NCBI GenBank assembly: GCA_964399265.1
Contig: CAYNQF010000050.1
Location: 1-17,888, forward strand
Reading direction: 5' to 3'
DNA from: WJLY01 sp964399265
Lineage (GTDB): Bacteria > Joyebacterota > Joyebacteria > Joyebacterales > Joyebacteraceae
DNA: 17,888 nt
How positions within the stretch are numbered: the stretch's first letter is position 1; each line of letters begins with the position of its first letter. This document shows, one piece after another, positions 6,292 through 14,345 of this stretch. The notes below the pieces were generated by a model that was not told where the DNA came from, made no database searches, and saw only the letters and a program-made list of their open reading frames with translations. Made by a program: the position numbers and the translations under genes.

Positions 6292-7467
6292 GTGAGAGGA
6301 ACACCGTCGCACGACCGCGAATTCAGGTACGGTCTCCCGGGCCTTGTCACCGTGGCCGTCGCGCTTGCCGCGGCACTGCCGGCGACGGCCGGTGGCGCCG
6401 ACCTGGGCGCCGTTCCACGTCCCGGGATCGACTGGGACCCTAGGACCTACGAATGCCTCCGGGCATCGGGGGACATCGACGTCGACGGCCTGCTCGACGA
6501 GCCCGACTGGCGGGCCGTCGCCTGGACCGCCCCGTTCGTCGACATCCAGGGCCCCCAAGGTCCTTCCCCACGTTTCTTGACGCACGCCAAGATGCTGTGG
6601 AATGACGAGTTCCTCTACGTCGGAGCGGAGATGGAGGAGCCCGACCTCTGGGCCACGCTGGCCGAACGGGACGCCGTCATCTACCACGAAAACGACTTCG
6701 AGGTATTCGTAGACCCGGACGGCGACACGCACGAGTATTACGAACTCGAGGTCAACGCCCTGGGCACCGAGTGGGACCTTCTTCTCCTGAGACCCTATCG
6801 CGACGGAGGACCGGCCGTCGACGCGTGGGACATACAGGGGCTCAAGACGGCCGTCTCGCTTGCCGGAACGCTGAATGAACCGGGCGACCGGGACCGCGGC
6901 TGGACGATCGAGATCGCGATCCCGTGGTCGGTGCTCGACGACTGCGCGCACAGGCAGGCGCCGCCCGCGGATGGAGACCGATGGCGCCTGAACTTCTCGA
7001 GGGTCGAGTGGCGCATCGAGAACGTGGGCGGTGAGTACGCGAAGTCGGTCGACCCGGCCACCGGCCGGACCTTCCCCGAAGACAACTGGGTCTGGTCGCC
7101 CCAGGGCCTCATCGCGATGCACTACCCGGAGATGTGGGGATTCGTCGAGTTCTCCGACGCGCCGGCCGCGGGCTCCGCAGGTGAGCTTCCGCCCCCCTCC
7201 CCGCCCTCGGTCGGGGAGAGAGCGGCCTGGGCGCTCAGGCGGGTCTACTACGCCGAGCGCGAAGCCTACGGTTCCACCGGTGCGTTCACCGCCGACCTCG
7301 GATCGCTCGACCTCGGCAACGTGTCCGGCGAGGGATTCTCGTGGCCTCCCGTGGTCGCGGTCACGCCGCGCGGTTTCGAGGCGTGGCTCACGACCGACGA
7401 CGGCACGCGCGTGTGGATCACGCAAGACGGGGGCGTGTTCACCGAGCGGACGGCCGCGGCGGACTAG
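6292..7467 (+). CDS. Secreted CBM9-like carbohydrate-binding protein
   Basis: This 391-residue protein starts at a GTG with GGGGAG five bases upstream. It has a Sec signal peptide (basic start, hydrophobic LVTVAVALAAALPATAGGA, likely cleaved near residue 35). Residues ~55-270 match the carbohydrate family 9 binding-like (DOMON-like) domain: a GDIDVDGLLDEPDWRAV opening, a WNDEFLYVGAEMEEP strand pair, the NDFEVFVDPDGD motif (about 134-145) and a WTIEIAIPWSVL strand. The last ~85 residues (about 305-391) form a separate segment beginning ERAAWALRRVYYAEREAY, which resembles the head of a type IV pilin or pseudopilin-like domain. The protein probably sits outside the cytoplasmic membrane and binds a glycan. 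It is the first gene of the operon; a 96-bp spacer with a strong inverted repeat separates it from the symporter. An ATG at 6193 is in frame but would bury the signal peptide. Confidence 0.8.
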   Translation: MRGTPSHDREFRYGLPGLVTVAVALAAALPATAGGADLGAVPRPGIDWDPRTYECLRASGDIDVDGLLDEPDWRAVAWTAPFVDIQGPQGPSPRFLTHAKMLWNDEFLYVGAEMEEPDLWATLAERDAVIYHENDFEVFVDPDGDTHEYYELEVNALGTEWDLLLLRPYRDGGPAVDAWDIQGLKTAVSLAGTLNEPGDRDRGWTIEIAIPWSVLDDCAHRQAPPADGDRWRLNFSRVEWRIENVGGEYAKSVDPATGRTFPEDNWVWSPQGLIAMHYPEMWGFVEFSDAPAAGSAGELPPPSPPSVGERAAWALRRVYYAEREAYGSTGAFTADLGSLDLGNVSGEGFSWPPVVAVTPRGFEAWLTTDDGTRVWITQDGGVFTERTAAAD

Positions 7468-7470
7468 TGC

Positions 7471-7535
7471 GGCCGGCACCGGCCTCGGAAGAGCCGCCTC
7501 GCTTGGCGCGCCCGACTCGCAGGCCGGTGCCGGCC
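7471..7535. repeat. Perfect 15-bp inverted repeat between binding protein and symporter
   Basis: The arms GGCCGGCACCGGCCT (7471-7485) and AGGCCGGTGCCGGCC (7521-7535) are exact reverse complements with a 35-nt loop. Each arm is also nearly self-palindromic (GGCCGG-CA-CCGGCC), so the RNA could fold as one long or two short hairpins. It begins 3 bp after the stop of the CBM9-like gene and ends 16 bp before the symporter's AAGGAG. There is no T-run, so it may serve RNA processing, stabilisation or expression tuning rather than termination. Confidence 0.6.
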
Positions 7536-7563
7536 ACATGATCACGCAGCGAAGGAGCGCACA

Positions 7564-9570
7564 GTGAACATGGCGCCACTCGACTGGACGATCCTCGTCG
7601 CCGTGCTCGCGGTGATGGTCGCGGGCGCGCTCATGTCGCGAGGCCAGATGCGCAGCGTCGCGGACTTCCTCGCGGCGGGACGCACTGGAGGACGCTACCT
7701 CATCAGCGTCGCATCGGGCATCGCAGGCCTGGGCGCCATCACGATCGTCGGGCTCCTGGAGATGAACTACATCGCGGGATTCTCGATGACGTGGTGGGGT
7801 TTCACGATGAGCGTGGTCATCCTCGTCCTCACCGTGTCAGGATGGGTTATCTACCGCTTCAGACAGACGCGGTCGCTCACTCTCCCGGAGTTCTTCGAGC
7901 GCAGGTACAGCCGCAACTTCCGTGTCTTCGGCGGCATGATCGCCTTCCTGTCCGGACTCATCAACTTCGGCATCTTCCCCGCGGTCGGAGCGCGCTTCTT
8001 CATCCACTACTGCGGCCTCCCGGACCAGGTGGCGCTGCTCGGGCTGACCGTCCCGATGTTCCCGCTCGTGATGGTCATCCTGCTGGCGCTCGCGCTCTTC
8101 TTCGTCTTCCAGGGAGGGCAGATCGCGGTCCTCGTGACCGACTTCGCGCAGGGCCTCTTCGTCAACGTCGTCTTCATCGTGATCGTGATCTACCTCTACT
8201 ACCACGTCGACTGGTCCCAGATCATACAGGCGCTGTCGACGGCGCCCAGCGACGCTTCGCTCATCAACCCGTTCAAGACAGGCCACGTAGAGGACTTCAA
8301 CTTCTGGTACTTCCTGATCGGCGTCTTCGGCGTCATCTACGGAGCGCTCTCCTGGCAGGGAACCCAGGCCTACAACACGTCCGCAAAGAGCGCTCACGAG
8401 GCGAAGATGGCCGGCGTCCTGGGCAACTGGAAGGGGTTCCCGCAGGGGCTGTTCATCCTGTTCGTCCCCATCATCATCTACACCGTGATGCACCACCCCG
8501 ACTTCGCGTCCATAGCCTCGGCCGTCGAGAACACGATCTCGGGCGCCGAGAGCGAGGCCGTGAGGAGCCAGCTCAGGGGACCGGTCGTGCTCACTCACCT
8601 CCTCCCCGTCGGGCTCCTGGGCGCGTTCGCCGCGGTGATGCTGGCCGCGTTCATCAGTACGCACGATACGTACCTTCACTCCTGGGGCAGCATCTTCATC
8701 CAGGACGTCGTCATGCCGTTCCGTAAGAAGCGCTTCACGCAGCGACAGCACCTGCTCCTGCTGCGACTCGCCATCCTGGGTGTCGCCGTATTCATCTTCT
8801 TCTTCAGCTTGCTCTTCCGCCAGAGCCAACACATCTTCCTGTTCTTCGCCATCACGGGAGCGATCTTCGCCGGCGGCTCGGGCGCGGTCATCATAGGCGG
8901 GCTCTACTGGAAGAGAGGGACGGCCCCGGCGGCCTGGACGGCGCTGATCACCGGATCGACCATCGCGGTCGGCGGCATTCTCATACACCAGACCCCGGCC
9001 GAGTTCTTCTACGCGGCGCCGGTCGCGCTCGCGGGCGCGTCCAGGACGCTGTGGTCGGTCCGCCACTTCCTCTACAACGTGAACGGACAGCAGTACTGGG
9101 CGATAGCGATGGGGGCGTCGAGCCTGCTCTACGTGTTGGTCTCCCTGCTGGGTCCGCGCCACGTTCACGACCTCGACAAGCTGCTTCACCGCGGTCGCTA
9201 CGACACGGCGAAGGAGACGGAGGTAGTGCAGCAGGCCCCGTCGCGCGGGCTGCGCATGCTCGGAATCGGCAGGGAGTTCAGTCGCGGCGACCGCATCATC
9301 TATATCGCGACGTACGTCCACATCGGTGTCTGGTTCATCATCTTCATACTCGGAACGATCTACAACCTGCACCACGACGTGCCGGACGAGGCATGGGTCA
9401 AGTTCTGGAGGTTCTACTTCTACACTCAGGTAGGCTACGCCATCTTCGTGATCGTCTGGTTCACGATCGGCGGGTTCCGCGATATCGGTACGATGTTCCG
9501 CAGACTCCGGACGATGCACCGCGACGAGGACGACGACGGAATGGTCGCGGAGGAGGAAGTCGAACAATGA
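7564..9570 (+). CDS. Sodium:solute symporter family (SSS) transporter
   Basis: This 668-residue integral membrane protein has about 13 hydrophobic helices in the LeuT-fold order of the SSS family. The segment AAFISTHDTYLHSWGSIFIQ (Ser365, Thr366) matches the TM8 region that provides the Na2 sodium site, and SADFLAAGR-like residues (SVADFLAAGRTGG) near residue 31 are the usual loop after TM1. It should import a small solute, probably a sugar or short glycoside given its neighbours, driven by sodium. After the usual core, the region beyond ~580 adds two more predicted membrane helices (IYIATYVHIGVWFIIFILG and YFYTQVGYAIFVIVWFTIGG) and an acidic tail. The GTG at 7564 is chosen because AAGGAG lies 6 nt upstream; an ATG two codons later is less well spaced. 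Its TGA overlaps the next ATG as ATGA. Confidence 0.9.
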   Translation: MNMAPLDWTILVAVLAVMVAGALMSRGQMRSVADFLAAGRTGGRYLISVASGIAGLGAITIVGLLEMNYIAGFSMTWWGFTMSVVILVLTVSGWVIYRFRQTRSLTLPEFFERRYSRNFRVFGGMIAFLSGLINFGIFPAVGARFFIHYCGLPDQVALLGLTVPMFPLVMVILLALALFFVFQGGQIAVLVTDFAQGLFVNVVFIVIVIYLYYHVDWSQIIQALSTAPSDASLINPFKTGHVEDFNFWYFLIGVFGVIYGALSWQGTQAYNTSAKSAHEAKMAGVLGNWKGFPQGLFILFVPIIIYTVMHHPDFASIASAVENTISGAESEAVRSQLRGPVVLTHLLPVGLLGAFAAVMLAAFISTHDTYLHSWGSIFIQDVVMPFRKKRFTQRQHLLLLRLAILGVAVFIFFFSLLFRQSQHIFLFFAITGAIFAGGSGAVIIGGLYWKRGTAPAAWTALITGSTIAVGGILIHQTPAEFFYAAPVALAGASRTLWSVRHFLYNVNGQQYWAIAMGASSLLYVLVSLLGPRHVHDLDKLLHRGRYDTAKETEVVQQAPSRGLRMLGIGREFSRGDRIIYIATYVHIGVWFIIFILGTIYNLHHDVPDEAWVKFWRFYFYTQVGYAIFVIVWFTIGGFRDIGTMFRRLRTMHRDEDDDGMVAEEEVEQ

Positions 9571-10676
9571 ACGACGCCCGCAGACTGACTGCCGTCGCCA
9601 TCGCCTTCTGCGTGGTGCTGGCGACCGCGGCGACCGCGGTGGCGGCTGACCCCGGCCCGGCGGAGACGGCAGGGCCGGACCCGGCAACGGACGCGGGCGG
9701 CCCGGCGGCGGCTAGCGATGAGTCTCCCGTGATCGTCAGCGTCTTCGAGCGGGAGCCGATCCTCTTCTCCCCAGACGGCCCGCCGTCGCCCCCGTCCCCG
9801 GGTGTGACGCTCGAGGAAAACGGCCGCGTGATAGCACGGACGGTCCAGATCGACCCTCCGGCCCGTCCGCACCGGATCATTGCACGCGTGACCACCGAGC
9901 CCGTCCCCAAGGACGAACTCTCTGTGTCCGATCCGTGGGACAGGGCAGGCGACGTCAGGCTCAGCCTGCCCGGGGAGCCGGACCTGGAGGTGGTGAAGTT
10001 CGTGACCGCCTACGGCGGTGTCACCGAGCACGAAGCCGACGTGACGCAGCTGGCGCCCGTCCTCCGGGGCGCGTGCACGTTCAAGGGGTTCGTGGACACG
10101 TGGCTCTCCCCCGCGTGGAAGATGAGCCTGGAGATCGAGTTCAGGCCGGCGGAAGACTGGGAGCTGCTCGACACCAACTCGACGCCCAGCGCGGCCGACT
10201 GGGTGATGCCGGTCCTGTTCGAGCAGGACGCGACCGCGGAGGACCTGGGTGAACGTGGCTACGACGTCGAGGTCGAAGTCCCTGGGGACCTATCGCGCGT
10301 CGCGCTCTGCTACCTCACATCGGGACACTGCACCGACGGCCGCGACGAGGACGAGTTCGTGAGCAAGGACAACGTGATAGCGGTCGACGGAGTCGTTGTG
10401 GAGCGTTTCCGACCGTGGCGCGACGACTGCCGAAGGTTCAGGGACGTTAACCCCTACACGCGCAGGTGGTCCGACGGATGGTGGTCCTCCGACTACAGCA
10501 GGAGCGGCTGGTGCCCCGGCGACCAGGTCCCTCCCTACCGATTCGACCTGACCGATCACCTGGCGCCCGGACCGCACGTGATGACGTTCAACGTCGAGAA
10601 AGTCAGGCCTCGCGAGGGCGAGCACTACGGTTACTGGCGGCTCTCGGCCTACCTCCTTGGATGGAGGAGCGACTGA
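9567..10676 (+). CDS. Secreted PNGase F-like protein (putative peptide-N-glycosidase)
   Basis: This 369-residue protein has a Sec signal peptide (AIAFCVVLATAATAVAA, cleaved near residue 27) and then a Pro/Ala/Gly-rich linker. The remainder resembles the two jelly-roll domains of peptide-N-glycosidase F. The motif SDPWDRAGDVRL (Asp122, Asp125) with KFVTAYGG resembles the N-terminal domain around the family's catalytic aspartate. The second domain shows DEDEFVSKDNVIAVDG, FRPWRDDCRRF, and SRSGWCPGD (Cys316) followed by a YRFDLTDHL strand. PNGase F cleaves between Asn and the first GlcNAc of N-glycans. The start overlaps the symporter stop as ATGA, and the stop overlaps the GH130 start as TGATG, so it is tightly coupled to mannose-glycan enzymes, which fits the activity. 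Alignment is by eye, and activity is inferred; it may be a binding or diverged relative. Confidence 0.72.
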   Translation: MNDARRLTAVAIAFCVVLATAATAVAADPGPAETAGPDPATDAGGPAAASDESPVIVSVFEREPILFSPDGPPSPPSPGVTLEENGRVIARTVQIDPPARPHRIIARVTTEPVPKDELSVSDPWDRAGDVRLSLPGEPDLEVVKFVTAYGGVTEHEADVTQLAPVLRGACTFKGFVDTWLSPAWKMSLEIEFRPAEDWELLDTNSTPSAADWVMPVLFEQDATAEDLGERGYDVEVEVPGDLSRVALCYLTSGHCTDGRDEDEFVSKDNVIAVDGVVVERFRPWRDDCRRFRDVNPYTRRWSDGWWSSDYSRSGWCPGDQVPPYRFDLTDHLAPGPHVMTFNVEKVRPREGEHYGYWRLSAYLLGWRSD

Positions 10677-11641
10677 TGGTCCTGAAGCGCTGCGACGCGA
10701 ATCCGGTCATCACGAGGGGCGACGTCCCGGCCCTCTCCCCCGAGCTGACCGACGTGAGTTCGGTCTTCAATCCCGGAGCGATCGAGCACGGGGGAAACCA
10801 CCTCCTCATGCTGCGCGTGCAGACGAGAGGCAGGGAAACGCGCCTCATGGTGGCGGAGAGCGGCGACGGCAGGTCGTTCGACATCCGGCCGTACGTCGTC
10901 GAGTTCAGAGGACTCTCGAGGGTCATCGGGGCCGTCTATCACGTCTACGACCCGCGCATCACGAGGGTGGACGGGGAGTATCTCGTCATGGTCGCGCTCG
11001 ATACCGACTTCGGCTGCCGCCTGGGCGTGGCCCGGACGACGGACTTCGTGTCGTTCGAGTTTCTGGGGCTCGCTTCTAAGGACGACATGCGCAACGGCGT
11101 CCTCTTCCCCGAGCGGGTCGGGGGCAGATACCTGAGGCTCGACCGCCCCAACAAGGTCAGGCTGCCCGAGGGCGGCACGACGGGCGACGAGATATGGCTG
11201 TCCGAGTCGTACGACCTCGTCGAGTGGGACCCGGTGCGCCGCGTGATCTCCGGCCGCGCCCACTACTGGGACGAGCTGGTCGGCCCCGGGCCGCCGCCGG
11301 TCAAGACCAGGGCGGGCTGGCTCCTCGTCTATCACGGGGTGGCGACTCACTTCGCGTCCGCCAACATCTACCAGGCCGGCGCTCTGCTGCTGGACCTGTC
11401 GGACCCGTCCGTCGTGTTGGCGCGGACCGGGAACAACATCCTCGAGCCGCGCGACCCGTGGGAGATGGTCGGCCAGGTCCCGAACGTCGTCTTTCCAACC
11501 GGGCTCATCGTGGACGAGTTCGACGAGAACGGGTTCGCCGCAACGGGAAGCAGCGTAACGCTCTACTACGGCGCCGCCGACACGTGCGTCTGCGCGGCGA
11601 CGTCGACGATCGGCGAGCTTCTCTCCGCCTGCGAGGAATAG
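10676..11641 (+). CDS. GH130 family beta-mannoside phosphorylase
   Basis: This 321-residue protein has the five-bladed beta-propeller sequence pattern of glycoside hydrolase family 130. Visible landmarks are SSVFNPGAIEHGGNHLLMLRV near the N-terminus, YDPRITRVDGEYLVMVAL with the proposed general acid Asp92, and GPPPVKTRAGWLLVYHGV in the second half. Family members phosphorolyse beta-1,4- or beta-1,2-mannosidic bonds, releasing mannose 1-phosphate; one branch acts on Man-beta-1,4-GlcNAc from N-glycan cores. No signal peptide is present, so it works in the cytoplasm, where phosphate is available. A GGAGGAG lies 6 nt before the ATG, which overlaps the upstream stop (TGATG). The GH38 gene follows after 13 bp. 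The precise linkage and subfamily cannot be settled by eye; the PNGase-like and alpha-mannosidase neighbours favour the N-glycan core disaccharide. Confidence 0.87.
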   Translation: MVLKRCDANPVITRGDVPALSPELTDVSSVFNPGAIEHGGNHLLMLRVQTRGRETRLMVAESGDGRSFDIRPYVVEFRGLSRVIGAVYHVYDPRITRVDGEYLVMVALDTDFGCRLGVARTTDFVSFEFLGLASKDDMRNGVLFPERVGGRYLRLDRPNKVRLPEGGTTGDEIWLSESYDLVEWDPVRRVISGRAHYWDELVGPGPPPVKTRAGWLLVYHGVATHFASANIYQAGALLLDLSDPSVVLARTGNNILEPRDPWEMVGQVPNVVFPTGLIVDEFDENGFAATGSSVTLYYGAADTCVCAATSTIGELLSACEE

Positions 11642-11654
11642 AAACGGAGGTCGA

Positions 11655-14345
11655 ATGTCCGACAGACCGGCGGCCGAGCGCCCCATTGTTCCCCGCAGCG
11701 CGTTCGTGGTCTCGCACACGCACTGGGACCGCGAGTGGTATCTGACCTTCCACCAGTTCCGCGTGCATCTCGTCGAGACGATGAAGCTCGTGCTGGACGC
11801 GCTCGACGGCGAGGGTCCGTTCCGCCACTTCCTGCTGGACGGCCAGACGATCGTCATCGAGGACTTCCTCGAAGTGGCGGCCGATGACGGGGACCGGCTG
11901 GCCCGGCGCGTCGCCGACGGCTCGATCTCGATCGGGCCATGGTACATCCTCCCCGATGAGTTTCTCGTGAGCGCGGAGGCGACCGTAAGGAATCTCCTTC
12001 TGGGCCGCGCGGTAGGCTCGACGTTGGGACCGGTCCAGAAGGTCGGCTACATGCCTGACTCGTTCGGGCACATCGCGCAGATGCCGCAGATCCTCGTGAG
12101 GTCCGGCATTGATTCGTTCGTGTACACGAGGGGCAACGGGGACGAACTGGACGACACCGGCAACGAGTATCTGTGGCGCGCACCGGACGGGAGCGAAGTG
12201 CTCGCGATCAACCAGTGCTGCGGATACGGCAACGCGGCGGCACTCGGACACGCCGAACTCTGGTACGCGCACACTCGGCGCAACGTGCACCCTGACCTCG
12301 CGGTCCAAAAGGTGCGCTCCGTATTCGAGCAGGCCGCGAAGTCGTCGAACGTCGACGCGGTGCTGCTCATGAACGGCTCCGACCACCTGCCTCCGCAGAA
12401 GGACCTCGGCGCCGTCCTCGACGCGCTCGAGAACGCGTTCCCCGGTACGGCGTTCAGGCACGCCGGGCTGTCGGACTACGTGGACGCGGTGCGTGCGGAG
12501 AAGCCGAGCCTGCACTCGTTCGAGGGAGAGCTTCTGGGGGGCCGCTACCACCACATACTGTCGGGCGTCTGGTCGGCGCGGATGCCGATCAAGCAGGCCA
12601 ACGACGAAGCGCAGACGGCGCTCGCCGACGTGCTGGAGCCATTGCTCTCGTACGCGCACTTCTCGCTCGGGCGTGAGTATCCCCAGGGGTTCCTCGACTA
12701 CGCATGGAAACTCCTGCTCGAGAACCATCCCCACGACTCCATATGCGGCTGCAGCATCGACGAGGTACACAGGCAAATGGGCTCGCGCTTCGATGGCGTC
12801 CTCGAGACCGCCGACCGGCTCGTCCGCAACACACTCGAGTCGGCGGACCCGATGTTCGCTCCCGAGGAGTCGGGCGACCGCGACGTCGCGATCTGCGTGG
12901 CCAACACGCTGCCGTTCGAACGGGACGCCGTCGTCGACCGGCTTGTCGTCATCGTGCCGCCGGCACCCGAGACGGACGGAATGGTCCTGCTGGACGAGTC
13001 GGGAACCTCCGTTCCGTTCGAGATCCTGGACGAGACGTACGTCGAGCGCTTCTGGGGCATCGACTACCGCACAGACACGAAGACGCGGCGCCAGAGCGCT
13101 CTCTTCCGGTCGTACCTGGACAATTTCGGCTCCAGGATGCGCAGACACCGCGGCGACCCGGGGCTCACCGACTGCTTCCTCCGCGTCCGATTCGTCGCCA
13201 GGGACCTCCCTCCGGTGGGACATGCGGTCTACCGGTTGGTCGAGGGACAGGGCGGTCGGGACGCGCGGCGGCGCCGGAGTGTCGAGGGCCTCGACTCGGT
13301 CTCGGTCTCGCCGCACGGCGCGCTGGAGAATGGGCTCGTCCGCGTAACGCTGCATCCGAACGGCACGTTCGACCTCCTCGACAAGTCGACCGGCCGTTCG
13401 TTCCACGGGCTGAATCTGCTCGAGGACTCGGAGGACGTGGGTGACGAGTACGATCACTCCCCCTGCGAGAACCCGCTGACACTCGACACCACGGAGTGCG
13501 CAGGGGAAGTAAACGCCGCCGGACCAGGAGGACTGGCAGGCACGGTCGAGGCGTCGTTCACTATGCGTCTCCCCGCGTCGGTCGACGCGGAGAGAAAGAA
13601 GAGGAGCGAGCGAACGGTCGACTGCCCGGTCACCGTCCGCGTCACGCTCGCGTCCGGGAGTCCTGTCGTCGACGTGGAGACGGTCTTCGGGAACGCGGCC
13701 TGCGACCACAGGCTGCGCGCGGTCTTCCCCACGCCCGTCGCAACGGACACGCTACTCTCTGACGGCCACTTCTATCTGAACAGCCGGCCGATCGAGACGC
13801 CCGAGAAGCCCGACTGGGTCCAGCCGCCGCCCGAGACGCGGCCGCAGCAGGAGTTCTCGCTCGTCGAGGACGAGCGCGGCGGACTCGCCGTCCTGAACCG
13901 CGGACTGCCCGAGGTGGCNNNNNNNNNNNNNNNNNNNNNNNNNNNNNNNNNNNNNNNNNNNNNNNNNNNNNNNNNNNNNNNNNNNNNNNNNNNNNNNNNN
14001 NNNNNNNNNNNNNNNNNNCCGGCGCCGTCGCTCCAGGGCGTGTGGCAGGGGCACACACCGGGCGCGCCCGGTCTCGTGCGCCAGTCGACGGACCTCACGT
14101 CGGTGAGTGCTGTAAAGAGGCACGCCTCACGGAACTCGCTCATCGTTCGTCTCTACAACATCTCGCCCGAAATGGTATCGGAGGCGCTAGAGTTCGGGCC
14201 GCCGCTGCGCTCCGTCTGGCGGACGAACCTGATGGAGGAGCGGGAGAGCGAACTCCCGTTCGAGGGGAAACGCGTCGAGCTGGAGGTGGGGCCACACGAG
14301 ATCGTCACGCTCGAGGTCGAGTTCGACGGACGGCCCGCTGGATGA
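11655..14345 (+). CDS. GH38 alpha-mannosidase (interrupted by an assembly gap)
   Basis: This protein is at least 862 known residues long. The N-terminal catalytic domain carries the zinc motif SHTHWDREW (His21, His23), the nucleophile in MPDSFGHIAQMPQIL (Asp135), and NHPHDSICGCSIDEVHRQM (His358, His360), all hallmarks of family GH38. The later part (from ~520) is the usual beta-sandwich region, ending with the SAVKR and LIVRLYNISPE strands. It has no signal peptide, so it should trim alpha-linked mannose from imported glycans in the cytoplasm. The start has GGAGG four bases upstream, 13 bp after GH130. A run of 100 N (13919-14018) lies near the C-terminus. The frame is correct on both sides, but the gap length is a placeholder. 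The last 13 codons lie in the first copy of a 50-bp tandem repeat. Confidence 0.93.
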   Translation: MSDRPAAERPIVPRSAFVVSHTHWDREWYLTFHQFRVHLVETMKLVLDALDGEGPFRHFLLDGQTIVIEDFLEVAADDGDRLARRVADGSISIGPWYILPDEFLVSAEATVRNLLLGRAVGSTLGPVQKVGYMPDSFGHIAQMPQILVRSGIDSFVYTRGNGDELDDTGNEYLWRAPDGSEVLAINQCCGYGNAAALGHAELWYAHTRRNVHPDLAVQKVRSVFEQAAKSSNVDAVLLMNGSDHLPPQKDLGAVLDALENAFPGTAFRHAGLSDYVDAVRAEKPSLHSFEGELLGGRYHHILSGVWSARMPIKQANDEAQTALADVLEPLLSYAHFSLGREYPQGFLDYAWKLLLENHPHDSICGCSIDEVHRQMGSRFDGVLETADRLVRNTLESADPMFAPEESGDRDVAICVANTLPFERDAVVDRLVVIVPPAPETDGMVLLDESGTSVPFEILDETYVERFWGIDYRTDTKTRRQSALFRSYLDNFGSRMRRHRGDPGLTDCFLRVRFVARDLPPVGHAVYRLVEGQGGRDARRRRSVEGLDSVSVSPHGALENGLVRVTLHPNGTFDLLDKSTGRSFHGLNLLEDSEDVGDEYDHSPCENPLTLDTTECAGEVNAAGPGGLAGTVEASFTMRLPASVDAERKKRSERTVDCPVTVRVTLASGSPVVDVETVFGNAACDHRLRAVFPTPVATDTLLSDGHFYLNSRPIETPEKPDWVQPPPETRPQQEFSLVEDERGGLAVLNRGLPEVXXXXXXXXXXXXXXXXXXXXXXXXXXXXXXXXXXPAPSLQGVWQGHTPGAPGLVRQSTDLTSVSAVKRHASRNSLIVRLYNISPEMVSEALEFGPPLRSVWRTNLMEERESELPFEGKRVELEVGPHEIVTLEVEFDGRPAG
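13919..14018. other. Assembly gap of 100 N inside the GH38 gene
   Basis: Exactly 100 unknown bases is the conventional filler for a scaffold gap of unknown size. The left flank ends in GGLAVLNRGLPEV and the right flank resumes in PSLQGVWQGH; in GH38 homologues I expect noticeably more than 33 residues between these strands, so the true gap is probably larger. Confidence 0.97.

Noticed and set aside
7837..9687. 616-codon open frame opposite the symporter
   Set aside because: Its residues mirror the hydrophobic codons of the symporter as runs of Asp/Glu/Arg; it has no motif and no suitable ribosome binding site that I can see.
11505..13709. 734-codon open frame on the minus strand opposite GH130/GH38
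   Set aside because: It lies antisense to two strongly recognised enzymes, has a low-complexity Arg/Val/Glu-rich composition and no recognisable domain; long antisense frames are expected in GC-rich coding DNA.
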